From an uncultured Holophagaceae bacterium (GTDB taxonomy: Bacteria; Acidobacteriota; Holophagae; Holophagales; Holophagaceae), in contig CAIYNT010000027.1 of the NCBI GenBank assembly GCA_903927605.1, positions 1-31,121 on the forward strand: a DNA stretch of 31,121 nucleotides, read 5' to 3'. Position numbers and translations under genes: made by a program. The notes beneath the pieces are model-generated. The model worked only from the letters and a program-made list of their open reading frames with translations, was not told the origin of the DNA and ran no database searches. Below, piece by piece: positions 7,686 to 15,219 of this stretch. Every line of letters begins with the position of its first letter. Position 1 is the stretch's first letter.

Positions 7686-8582
7686 TCATGGCCATAGCAG
7701 AACCAGCAGACTCAGGTCCGTGATGGCCCAGGCCCCCAGGCCCCAGTACATCCCGTTCTCGTGCTGGGGGTCTGTCCAGGACCGCCAGCCCCGCATCCAG
7801 GGGATGAGGACCGCCAGCCAGGCCGCCAGGGAGGGCAGGAGGTAGAGCGGAGGCCGTCCCTGAGCCAGGAGGCCGGCCAGGAAGAAGACATGGGCGATCA
7901 GGGAGGTCAGCAGGGCCAGGGTCAGACTGCGGCCCACCCCCAGGCGGATGGTGAGGGTCTGGTCGCCCCGGCGGCTGTCCTCGGCGACTTGGTAGATCTG
8001 GGTCATGGGATAGAGGGTGGCGAAAAGGAAGGCGAAGCCGATGGAGGCCAGCAGGACCGTGCGGCTGAAGGGGCGTCCCGTCAGGGCCCATCCCGCCAGG
8101 GGGGTGAGCAGGCCGAATCCCACACAGTTGATGACCAGATCCCAACCCGCTCGGGCCTTGAGCCGCGGGGGGGGAACCGAATAAAGCACACTCATGACCA
8201 CACAGGCGAGGTTGATGAGGGCAAAGGGCAGGGGGAGCAGGAACCCCAGGACGGCCGAACTCCCCAACAGCCCGGAGGAAAAGGCCAGCAGGTGCTCCGG
8301 GGGCCTGGGTGGAGCCTTCAGGTAGCCGATGTCGCCCTCGTCCTTGTCGAATGCGCTGTTGATGGCGAGGGTGCCGCCGTTCATCAGGCCCACGAAGATG
8401 AACCATCCGAGAAAGGAGGTTCCTCCTGGCAGGCCCCAGCCGGCGGCCAGGAGGGTGCCCAGGAGGAAATGGGCCGACATGATGGGCCATTCCAGGGGGC
8501 GGAGGTGCAGCAGGTAGGGCATGGCCCGGGCGCCCACCAGCTTCTCGAAAAACCTGCGGATCGGATATCGGGTCGCCGTCAT
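7686..8582 (-). CDS. UbiA-family membrane prenyltransferase
   Basis: 298-residue integral membrane protein of the UbiA superfamily, which joins polyprenyl or other isoprenoid diphosphates to an aromatic or other acceptor in the membrane. It has about eight hydrophobic helices. The first Asp-rich motif reads NSAFDKDEGD (75-84), resembling the NDYFDRDVD motif of the chlorophyll-synthase-like branch but with Ser at the usual second Asp. The second motif is intact (EDSRRGDQTL). The open frame extends 37 codons further upstream, but ATG at 8582 overlaps the DUF116 stop (ATGA), so the two genes are translationally coupled and this start is preferred. Substrate and product are unknown; a quinone, heme or lipid acceptor cannot be told apart here. 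Confidence 0.85.
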   Translation of the reverse strand: MTATRYPIRRFFEKLVGARAMPYLLHLRPLEWPIMSAHFLLGTLLAAGWGLPGGTSFLGWFIFVGLMNGGTLAINSAFDKDEGDIGYLKAPPRPPEHLLAFSSGLLGSSAVLGFLLPLPFALINLACVVMSVLYSVPPPRLKARAGWDLVINCVGFGLLTPLAGWALTGRPFSRTVLLASIGFAFLFATLYPMTQIYQVAEDSRRGDQTLTIRLGVGRSLTLALLTSLIAHVFFLAGLLAQGRPPLYLLPSLAAWLAVLIPWMRGWRSWTDPQHENGMYWGLGAWAITDLSLLVLLWP

Positions 8583-9367
8583 GCGATGCCTTCTCGGCGG
8601 AGCGGCTGGACTTCCCCGGAGGGGCGGCGGGGTTCGACCAGCTCCTCCATGGCTGCAAAGAGGTGGGGCAGGCTGAAGTCGGTGTCGACACACATGCCGT
8701 GGGGCAGGGACAGTGGGATCACATAGGACGGGACCTCCGGCATCTTGGTGAGTCCCTTGAGCAGACGGTCTGTGCAGCTCACGGCCACGATGAGGTCCGG
8801 GTTGTACTCCCGCGCCTCGCGGTAGGCCTTGTGGCTCCGGTTGAAGATCCGGCCCTCCCAGCGGTTCAGGAGGGCCGCGTTCATGTAGTCGCCCACGGCG
8901 CAGAGGCCGCAGTCGTAGCAGGCCTGGAGGTCATCGAGGACGCCGGCCTTGCAGCGGGCCATCTGGATGCAGTGGGGCAGCAGGATGAGGGCCCGCCGGG
9001 CCCGGCGGGTGGCGAAGGCCTCCCTGACCCGTCGGTTGTTGTGGCCGCAGAAGGAGAGAATCCAGGTGTCCTCCTGGCCCAGCCACCGGGCCAGGGGTCG
9101 CAAGGCATGGGCCCAGAGGGTGTCCTGGCGCATGATGGCCGTCCGGTTGCGGAGGAAGGCCTTGCCCCGGAGAAAGCTGGGCCAGGCGGCGGCCAGCGCG
9201 GCAACGCCGGCCAGCATCCACCAGCCGCGCACGGCGCCATGCAGGGTCGACTCGACCAGGGCGGTGGCCGCCAGGCCCAGGGGCAGGCCCCGGCGCACCC
9301 AAAGGAACAGCGCGCCGCCCTCCTCAGGCAGGGGCCCCGGGGCAGGCAGGGTCCGGGGCGCCTTCAT
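8579..9367 (-). CDS. DUF116 domain protein, Cys-rich
   Basis: 262-residue protein with a DUF116 domain, a Cys-rich family of unknown function. Two hydrophobic segments lie near the N-terminus (about 28-40 and 48-63). The domain shows RRALILLPHCIQMARCK, then a cysteine cluster CYDCGLC and later VSCTDRLLKGL, arranged as if to bind a metal or Fe-S centre (inference). The start ATG is the left edge of a 101-bp tandem repeat and overlaps the stop of a preceding micro-ORF (ATGA). AGGA lies 8 nt before it within the repeat. Its own stop overlaps the UbiA-family start, so the pair is tightly coupled and probably acts in one pathway. Confidence 0.85.
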   Translation of the reverse strand: MKAPRTLPAPGPLPEEGGALFLWVRRGLPLGLAATALVESTLHGAVRGWWMLAGVAALAAAWPSFLRGKAFLRNRTAIMRQDTLWAHALRPLARWLGQEDTWILSFCGHNNRRVREAFATRRARRALILLPHCIQMARCKAGVLDDLQACYDCGLCAVGDYMNAALLNRWEGRIFNRSHKAYREAREYNPDLIVAVSCTDRLLKGLTKMPEVPSYVIPLSLPHGMCVDTDFSLPHLFAAMEELVEPRRPSGEVQPLRREGIA

Positions 9368-9468
9368 TTGGCCGATCCTGCCAGCCCGACCATCTTCCTC
9401 TTCGCCTGCGCTGCAGGCTCAGGCCGCGCGGGTCGGCGGTTGCGAAGAAGCCAGGTGGGTTGCGTCAT
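9364..9468 (-). CDS. Candidate micro-ORF (34 codons) in 101-bp repeat, copy next to DUF116 gene
   Basis: A 34-codon frame starting MTQPTWLLRNRRPARP and ending KRKMVGLAGSAK. Its ATG overlaps the stop of the preceding micro-ORF (ATGA), and its own stop overlaps the ATG of the DUF116 gene in the same way. An AGGA lies 8 nt before the start. It differs from its sister copy by one residue (Arg for Gly at 9) and one silent change. The last 11 residues repeat the C-terminus of MlaD. The peptide is strongly basic. Whether it is translated for its own sake or only carries ribosomes to the next gene is unknown. Confidence 0.35.
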   Translation of the reverse strand: MTQPTWLLRNRRPARPEPAAQAKRKMVGLAGSAK

Positions 9469-9599
9469 TTGGCCGATCCTGCCAGTCCGACCATCTTCCT
9501 CTTCGCCTGCGCTGCAGGCTCAGGCCGCGCGGGTCGGCGGTTGCCAAGAAGCCAGGTGGGTTGCGTCATTTGGCCGATCCTGCCAGTCCGACCATCTTC
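9365..9599. repeat. 101-bp tandem repeat, two full copies plus a 33-bp partial copy
   Basis: Copies begin with CATTTGGCCGATCCTGCCAG at 9365, 9466 and 9567, so the period is exactly 101 bp twice. The two full copies differ at two positions. The partial copy (9567-9599) is the last 33 bp of mlaD including its stop codon. The remaining 68 bp of each unit include a GCCTGC-GCT-GCAGGC hairpin. The array separates mlaD from the DUF116 gene. Confidence 0.95.
9465..9569 (-). CDS. Candidate micro-ORF (34 codons) in 101-bp repeat, copy next to mlaD
   Basis: Sister of the neighbouring micro-ORF, starting MTQPTWLLGNRRPARP and ending KRKMVGLAGSAK. Its ATG overlaps the mlaD stop codon (AAATGA), and its TGA overlaps the ATG of the next micro-ORF. 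The frame exists because the 101-bp repeat period equals 105 nt (35 codons) minus the 4-nt overlap. No known family is recognised. Confidence 0.35.
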   Translation of the reverse strand: MTQPTWLLGNRRPARPEPAAQAKRKMVGLAGSAK

Positions 9600-11029
9600 T
9601 TCAGGTCATCATCCTTCCAGCGCAGTCCGGCGCCGAAGAAGACCGTGCGCAGGTCCTTGTTGTCGATGTCCTGGATGCCGGCCTGGATATAGGCGCCCTT
9701 CCAGAACTGGTAGCTGCTGGTGAAGCGGTAACGCGGATTCGGCTTGTCGTCGCGCTTCATGAAATCGTAGGCGAGAAGCCCGAACCTCAGTCGGTCGTCC
9801 AGGGCGCGCAGTTCCACGCCGCCTCCACCCGTATTCTCGACGATGCCCGCGGTGAAGACGGCGGGGCCCAGGCGCTTGGCGAACTGGGCCGACATGGTGA
9901 AGGCCCGGTCCGTGGTGACCCACTTGACGTTCTGCGGGGTGGAAAGGGGCTGGCCCGTGATGGGATCCACCTGGGTGAAGGTCTGGGTGCTCTGGTTGAT
10001 CTTGCCGTCCGGAGTCGAATTGAAGCCGAGTGCGTACCAGTAGTCCGGGCGGGGCGCGATTTCGAGACCGAGGCCGGCCATGCTGTCGCCGCGCTTGGAC
10101 CACTGGGCCGCCCCCATGTCCAGGCGGAAATCCATCTTGTTGAAGCCGCCCAGCAGGTTGTTCACATTGTCCACGGCATCATTGATCTTCTTGACGGTCG
10201 TCTCGTCGTTGAGCAGCTTGCCGATGGTGCCCTGGCCACTGTTGAGGCGGTCGGTGAGGACCTTGATGTTGTCGGCTGACCCCTGGAAGCTCTGGGCCAG
10301 CTTGCGGATGTCGCCGACGACGCCCTTCAGCTCGGGGCGGTTCTCCTCCAGGATCGCGTTGAGGTTCTTGCCGATCGTCTCGAACTGCTGGGCCATTCGA
10401 GGCAGGCGCTCCCGCAGGTCGCTGGAGAGGGCCTCCACGTTCGCCATGGTGTGGTCGATGGCACCGTGGTTCTCCTGCGCCATGGAGCGGAATTCTCCAG
10501 TCAGCACGCGGATGTTGTCCACGATCTCGTCAAGTTTCTGGCGCCCCTGCTCGCCGCCGATGGACTCGTTCAGGGCGAAGGTCACGCCCTTCACGTTTTT
10601 GCTGATCTCAGAGAGCGACTCCATGAGGTTGTCGAGACTGACGCCGGGCTTGCTGGGCAGCGGCGAGCCTTCTGGAAACGGACCCTTGGCACTGTGGCCC
10701 GGGTCCAGGTCGACGAATTTCTCCCCCAGGATGCCGATGGACCCCAGGGAGACGGTGGCATCCCCGTAGATCGGGACCTCGTTCGAGATGCCCAGTGCCA
10801 CGCGGGCCCTGCCGTTCTCGAGGGAGATGGTGCGGACGGACCCCACGGACACGCCGGCGATGCGCACGGCGCTCTGGATGTTCAGGCCCGCCACGGAATC
10901 GAAGAAGGTGAACCGTTCCGACTGGTTGCGTTTTCCACCGACCTCCAGCTTTTCGGCACGGAAGATCAGCACGGCCAGCAGGACGATGGCGCCCGTGAAG
11001 AAGAGACCGACCTTGGTTTCGAGCTTCAT
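9566..11029 (-). CDS. mlaD: MlaD-type MCE protein with C-terminal barrel-like domain
   Basis: Substrate-binding subunit of an Mla/Mce-type lipid ABC transporter, anchored in the inner membrane and projecting into the periplasm. One N-terminal helix (about 7-23) is followed by the MCE domain (about 38-118, with VAGLNIQSAVRIAGVSVGSV and GSIGILGEKFVDLDPG). A long helical region follows (about 130-295, with repeated patterns such as LSEISKNVKGV and IRKLAQSFQGSADNIKVLTDRL). Residues 299-487 are a beta-rich domain with alternating aromatic strands (PDYWYALGFNS, RYRFTSSYQFWKGAYIQAGI, FFGAGLRW) that looks like an outer-membrane barrel or barrel-like module. E. coli MlaD is only 183 residues. ATG follows GAGG. 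The final 33 bp are part of a tandem repeat. Confidence 0.9.
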   Translation of the reverse strand: MKLETKVGLFFTGAIVLLAVLIFRAEKLEVGGKRNQSERFTFFDSVAGLNIQSAVRIAGVSVGSVRTISLENGRARVALGISNEVPIYGDATVSLGSIGILGEKFVDLDPGHSAKGPFPEGSPLPSKPGVSLDNLMESLSEISKNVKGVTFALNESIGGEQGRQKLDEIVDNIRVLTGEFRSMAQENHGAIDHTMANVEALSSDLRERLPRMAQQFETIGKNLNAILEENRPELKGVVGDIRKLAQSFQGSADNIKVLTDRLNSGQGTIGKLLNDETTVKKINDAVDNVNNLLGGFNKMDFRLDMGAAQWSKRGDSMAGLGLEIAPRPDYWYALGFNSTPDGKINQSTQTFTQVDPITGQPLSTPQNVKWVTTDRAFTMSAQFAKRLGPAVFTAGIVENTGGGGVELRALDDRLRFGLLAYDFMKRDDKPNPRYRFTSSYQFWKGAYIQAGIQDIDNKDLRTVFFGAGLRWKDDDLKKMVGLAGSAK

Positions 11030-11050
11030 TGCGACCTCGTGGGGGGTTGG

Positions 11051-11830
11051 TTAGGCACTCTTGCGCTTGGGCGGCGGCGGATCCTGCAGGAAGGGGCCGT
11101 CCGCATCCCCCCGCAGGAACTGCTGAATCACCGGATGCGGATTCGCCTTGAAGTCTGCCGGCGCCTGGCAGGCCAGGCACTCCCCCCGGAAGAGCAGGGC
11201 GATGCGGTCGGCAATCTCGAAGGCTGATTTCAGGTCGTGGGTGATGGTGATGGTGGTGACTCCCAGTTCATGCTTGAGGTCCAGGATCACGCGGCCGATG
11301 ACATCCGTCATCACGGGATCCAGGCCCGTCGTGGGCTCGTCGAAGAGCAGGATCTTGGGCTTGAGGGCGATAGCCCTGGCGAAGCCCACGCGGCGCTTCA
11401 TGCCTCCCGACAGCTCTGCGGGTTTCAGCTTGTCCGTGTCCTTCATGCCCACCAGCGACAGACACTCCTCCACCCGGGCCCGGACCTGGGCTTCCGTCAT
11501 CTTGTGGTGCCGCCTCAACCCGAAGGCCACGTTCTCGAACACGGTCATGGAATCGAACAGGGCCGCCATCTGGAAGCACATGCCGATGCTCTGACGGACC
11601 TGGAAGAGTTCCTCGCGGTCCAGCTGGGCGATGATCTTGCCCTCGACGGACACGTGGCCCGAGTCCGGGGTGAGCAGGCCCATGATGTTGCGGAGCAGCA
11701 CGGTCTTCCCGGTGCCGGACCCGCCCAGCACCACCAGGCTCTCGCCCTCCTCCACCTGGAGGTTCACATTTGAGAGCACGACCTTTGGACCGAAGGCCTT
11801 GGAGAGGTTGACGACGTCGATCAGGGGCAT
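11051..11830 (-). CDS. mlaF: Mla-type lipid ABC transporter ATPase
   Basis: 259-residue ABC ATPase that powers the MlaE permease on the cytoplasmic face. Walker A is GGSGTGKT (36-43), the Q-loop is in CFQMAALF, the signature is LSGGMKRR, Walker B is ILLFDEPTTGLDP and the switch His is in ITHDLKSAF. The sequence around ALFDSMTVFENVAFGLRRH is typical of MlaF/Mkl proteins. The ATG is 4 nt after the mlaE stop and mlaD begins 21 nt after its end, so mlaE-mlaF-mlaD form one operon. The C-terminal tail (FLQDPPPPKRKSA) is proline- and lysine-rich and of unknown use. Confidence 0.95.
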   Translation of the reverse strand: MPLIDVVNLSKAFGPKVVLSNVNLQVEEGESLVVLGGSGTGKTVLLRNIMGLLTPDSGHVSVEGKIIAQLDREELFQVRQSIGMCFQMAALFDSMTVFENVAFGLRRHHKMTEAQVRARVEECLSLVGMKDTDKLKPAELSGGMKRRVGFARAIALKPKILLFDEPTTGLDPVMTDVIGRVILDLKHELGVTTITITHDLKSAFEIADRIALLFRGECLACQAPADFKANPHPVIQQFLRGDADGPFLQDPPPPKRKSA

Positions 11831-11834
11831 GTCG

Positions 11835-12611
11835 TCAGACCAGCAGCAGCTTGGTGAGGAAGAAGTCGGAAATCAGGATCCACAGGCTGCTCGTCACCAC
11901 GCTGCTGGTGGGCGCGTTGCCCACGCCCTCGGCCCCCCCGTAGGTGCGGTAACCCTTCCAGCAGCCCACCAGGGCGATGATCATCCCGAACACGATGCTC
12001 TTGTAGATGGCGATGCGGAGATCCCGGAAGGCCAGCAGCTTGTAGAATTCGTTGCCGTAGACGTAGGCGCTCTGGCCTTCCACGCCCACCAGGATCAGGT
12101 AGCCACCCCAGAATCCGACATAGATGGACACGACCGTCAGGAGAGGGACCACCAGCATGGAGGCCAGCAGGCGCGGCACGAACAGGTAGTGGATCGGATC
12201 CGTGGCCAGACATTCGAGGGCGTCGATCTGCTCCGTGACCTGCATGGTGCCAAGTTCCGCAGCCATGGCGGAGCCGATGCGGCCCGAGAGCATGAGGCCC
12301 GTGATGACCGGGGCGAGCTCCCGCATCACGGCCAGGCCCTCGACCTGGGAGGCCAGCCCTTCGGCCTGGAACTGGCGGAAACCAAAGGCCAGCTGGACGG
12401 CGAACACCATGCTGACGGCCAGGCTCGTGAGGACCACCACGGGGATCGAGTTCACGCCCACGGAGTTGAACTGGTTCAGGAGGTTCTTGCCATCGAAGGG
12501 GCGCTTGAAGACGGCGGCGAAACTCCGGCCCGAGAGAACAGCGAAGTCCCCGAACGTATCCATGGCCCCCAGAACGGCTGTGCCAATCTTGTCGAATACC
12601 GCCAGGGCCAT
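11835..12611 (-). CDS. mlaE: Mla-type lipid ABC transporter permease
   Basis: MlaE-family inner-membrane permease, about 258 residues with five to six helices. Family blocks are clear: VVVLTSLAVSMVFAVQ, RELAPVITGLMLSGRIGSAMAAELGTMQVTEQIDAL (spanning the coupling region) and the C-terminal GAEGVGNAPTSSVVTSS. The complex moves phospholipids or related lipids between inner membrane and periplasm. I chose ATG at 12611 with GGAG 4 nt before it. An in-frame GTG at 12632 overlaps the last base of the glmU stop and would add seven residues; both are plausible. It is directly downstream of glmU. Confidence 0.93.
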   Translation of the reverse strand: MALAVFDKIGTAVLGAMDTFGDFAVLSGRSFAAVFKRPFDGKNLLNQFNSVGVNSIPVVVLTSLAVSMVFAVQLAFGFRQFQAEGLASQVEGLAVMRELAPVITGLMLSGRIGSAMAAELGTMQVTEQIDALECLATDPIHYLFVPRLLASMLVVPLLTVVSIYVGFWGGYLILVGVEGQSAYVYGNEFYKLLAFRDLRIAIYKSIVFGMIIALVGCWKGYRTYGGAEGVGNAPTSSVVTSSLWILISDFFLTKLLLV

Positions 12612-12631
12612 GGGACTCCGAACCGAAAGCA

Positions 12632-14029
12632 CTAGCTTAGCGCAGTCCCCTTCTTCTGCCTGGACCGGAGGCTCGAGGCGCCCCCGTCCCGGGCCGTCTG
12701 CGGCACCCGGCTGAGGGCCAGCGCGTCAGCGGGCACGTCCTTGGTGATGGTGCTCCCGGCCCCGATGAGCGCGCCGTCCCCGATGGTCACGGGAGCGACC
12801 AGCTGGGTGTCAGATCCCACGAAGACATTCCGGCCGATGGTGGTCCGGTGCTTGTTCACGCCGTCGTAGTTGCAGGTGATGACGCCGGCGCCGATGTTTG
12901 TGCCCTCGCCGATCTCGGTGTCGCCGAGGTAGGCCAGGTGGTTGGCCTTGGCGCCGCGGTGAAGTTTCGCCTTCTTGGTTTCCACAAAATTGCCGATGTG
13001 AACCCCTTCGGCCAGCTCCGTGCCTTCCCGCAGCCGGGCGAAGGGGCCGATCTTGGAACCGGCAGCCACCCGGGCCTGCTCGATGACGCAGTAGGGACGC
13101 ACTTCCACGCCTTCGCCCAGGACCGAATCCGTGATCACCGTGCCCTGTCCGATCCGGCAACCCTCACCGATCTGGACCGAGCCCTCGATCCGCACGCCTG
13201 GTTCCAGGAGGACATCCCGCTGGAGGGTGACCCGGGGCCCCACCAGCGTGCTTTCGGGATGAAGGAAGGACACCCCCGCAGTCATCCAGTGCTGCTGGAT
13301 CCTGCGCTGGGCCGCCGCCTGGAGGGCCGCCTGGTCCTGGCGTGAATTCATGCCCGCCAGTTCCTCCGGATCGCACAACTCCACGGTCACGGGGATCTCC
13401 TGGGCCACCGCCACCACGGCATCCGTCAGGTAGTACTCCTTCTGGGCATTGTGGTTGGTCAGTCCCAAAAGGGCCCTGCGCAGGGTTGGCCAGGGCAGGG
13501 CGTAGGCTCCGCCATTCACGCGCCGGACCTCCAGCTGCTCCGGGGTGGCGTCCTTCGCCTCGACCATCCCGGCGAGGCGCCCGTCCGGGTGCTGGAGCAC
13601 CCGGCCGTAGGCACCGGGGTTGGGCATATCCATGGCCAGCAGGAGGTTCTCGGCCCCACAGAGGTGCGAGGCCGTGGCCGCCGTCGTGAGGGGCACATCC
13701 CCGCAGAGGATGGCCACGCGCGTGGCGCCGAGACGATCCAGTTCAGGGATGCAGACCTGGAGCGCATGACCGGTGCCCAGGGGCTCGCCCTGGTCCACGG
13801 CGGAGACCGGGCAGGGGAGGAGGCCGGCCCTGTGCCAGGCTTCCAGGGCCGCCAGGACCGCTTCTTTCCCGTGGTGGACGACCAGGATGGCGCCGCCGAG
13901 TCCAGAGGGCAGGGCGCGCAGGACCCAGAGCAGCGAGGGATCCCCGAGGATCGGGTGCAGGACCTTCGGAAGTTTAGATTTCATGCGAGTTCCGAGGCCC
14001 GCCGCCAGAATCACCGCCACCGTGGACAT
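12632..14029 (-). CDS. glmU: Bifunctional N-acetylglucosamine-1-P uridyltransferase / glucosamine-1-P acetyltransferase
   Basis: GlmU makes UDP-GlcNAc in the cytoplasm for peptidoglycan and lipid A. The N-terminal uridyltransferase domain begins with LAAGLGTRMKSKLPKVLHP (8-26) and has the CGDVPLT metal/nucleotide segment. The C-terminal half is a left-handed beta-helix of hexapeptide repeats (IGEGCRIGQGTVITDSVLG and onward) with the acetyltransferase block ANHLAYLGDTEIGEGTNIGAG and NYDGVNKHRT. Length 465 is close to E. coli GlmU (456). A strong AAGGAGG precedes the ATG. pdxA lies 55 bp upstream and mlaE directly downstream. Confidence 0.97.
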   Translation of the reverse strand: MSTVAVILAAGLGTRMKSKLPKVLHPILGDPSLLWVLRALPSGLGGAILVVHHGKEAVLAALEAWHRAGLLPCPVSAVDQGEPLGTGHALQVCIPELDRLGATRVAILCGDVPLTTAATASHLCGAENLLLAMDMPNPGAYGRVLQHPDGRLAGMVEAKDATPEQLEVRRVNGGAYALPWPTLRRALLGLTNHNAQKEYYLTDAVVAVAQEIPVTVELCDPEELAGMNSRQDQAALQAAAQRRIQQHWMTAGVSFLHPESTLVGPRVTLQRDVLLEPGVRIEGSVQIGEGCRIGQGTVITDSVLGEGVEVRPYCVIEQARVAAGSKIGPFARLREGTELAEGVHIGNFVETKKAKLHRGAKANHLAYLGDTEIGEGTNIGAGVITCNYDGVNKHRTTIGRNVFVGSDTQLVAPVTIGDGALIGAGSTITKDVPADALALSRVPQTARDGGASSLRSRQKKGTALS

Positions 14030-14084
14030 GCCGCCTCCTTGAACCAGCCTACAACAGCCCCCGGGTCGGAGAGCCGCCCGACGT

Positions 14085-15191
14085 TCACCCTCCTGCCCCG
14101 GGGGCCGGTCCGGACGGGCGGGTCTCCTGGGACAGCCGAACGGCCAGGGCTGTGGCCTCGAGGAAGTTCTCCCCGTCGGCGATCCATCTCCCGGCCTTGT
14201 CGAAGGCGGTCCCGTGGTCCGGGCTTGTGCGGACGAAGGGCAGTCCCAGGGTCAGGTTCACGGCCTTGGCGGGCTCCAGGAGCTTGACCGGAATGAGCCC
14301 CTGGTCGTGGTAGAGCGCCACCACCAGGTCGAACTCGCCGCGCGCCGCCCGCTGGAACAGGCTGTCCGAGGGCCACGGCCCCGTAAGCACGGGCGAGATG
14401 AGCGGCTCGGGGCGGAGGGCGGCTTCAGCCCTTGCGAGGGCCGCCTCGAGAAGGCGCTCCTCGCCGCCGAACGCACCCTCTTCTCCGGCATGGGGGTTCA
14501 AGGCGCAGAGGGCCACCCTGAGGTCGGATTTTCCCGTCAGCTGGATGAATTGGCGGGTGGAGAAGACGAGGGTCTCGGCGACGGCGTCGGCGTCCAGGCC
14601 TTCCACTACCGAGCGCAAGCTCTGGTGGACCGTGTGGAGGACCACGTTCAGCCGGGGACTGACGAAGGCCATGCGGGTGATGGAGGCCCCGGAGAGGTCC
14701 CGGAGGAATTCCGTGTGTCCTGGTATGGGGTAGCCGGCCAGATGGGCGGCGGACTTGGCCATGGGCAGGGTGACCAGGGCGTCGGCGGTGCCATCCAGGG
14801 CCATCAAGGCCGCGACCCGGATGGCCTCGACCGTGGCCCGGCCCGAGGCGGCGGAACCCGTCCCCATCACCAGTTGATCGACCCCGATGTCCGGGGTGGG
14901 ATCCAGCCACAGGGCCTCCCCCAGGATCTGGTCAGGCCGCTCCCCTATTGCGTAAACCTGAAGCCCGCAGGCCCGGCCCGAGAAGGTCGCGGGCGGCTCC
15001 CTGGGGGGCTCGACCCAGCGCCAGGCCACCCTTGCGCCCGGGAGATCCGTGAGCAGGTCCACGCCGGCGCTGGCTCCCACCACCGTCACCTCGGCCCAGG
15101 AATGGATGACCGCCAGGCTCCCCAGGAGGAGCTCCGGACCGATGCCGCAGGGATCCCCCAGGCTGATGGCGATCTTCGGACGGCGGGTCAT
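14085..15191 (-). CDS. pdxA: 4-hydroxythreonine-4-phosphate dehydrogenase
   Basis: PdxA (368 residues) catalyses the NAD-dependent oxidation of 4-phosphohydroxy-L-threonine in the DXP-dependent pathway to pyridoxal 5'-phosphate. The family N-terminus (IAISLGDPCGIGPEL), the substrate/metal block PIPGHTEFLRDL, and the metal ligands in ALYHDQGLIPVKLL and VRTSPDHGTAFD are intact. The open frame continues 53 codons upstream through the end of hfq, but ATG at 15191 has AGGGGA before it and gives the proper family N-terminus. Only 28 bp separate it from the hfq-like gene, so cotranscription is likely. Confidence 0.95.
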   Translation of the reverse strand: MTRRPKIAISLGDPCGIGPELLLGSLAVIHSWAEVTVVGASAGVDLLTDLPGARVAWRWVEPPREPPATFSGRACGLQVYAIGERPDQILGEALWLDPTPDIGVDQLVMGTGSAASGRATVEAIRVAALMALDGTADALVTLPMAKSAAHLAGYPIPGHTEFLRDLSGASITRMAFVSPRLNVVLHTVHQSLRSVVEGLDADAVAETLVFSTRQFIQLTGKSDLRVALCALNPHAGEEGAFGGEERLLEAALARAEAALRPEPLISPVLTGPWPSDSLFQRAARGEFDLVVALYHDQGLIPVKLLEPAKAVNLTLGLPFVRTSPDHGTAFDKAGRWIADGENFLEATALAVRLSQETRPSGPAPGAGG

Positions 15192-15219
15192 GGAATCCCC
15201 TGCAGGGTATCGCCGGGGC

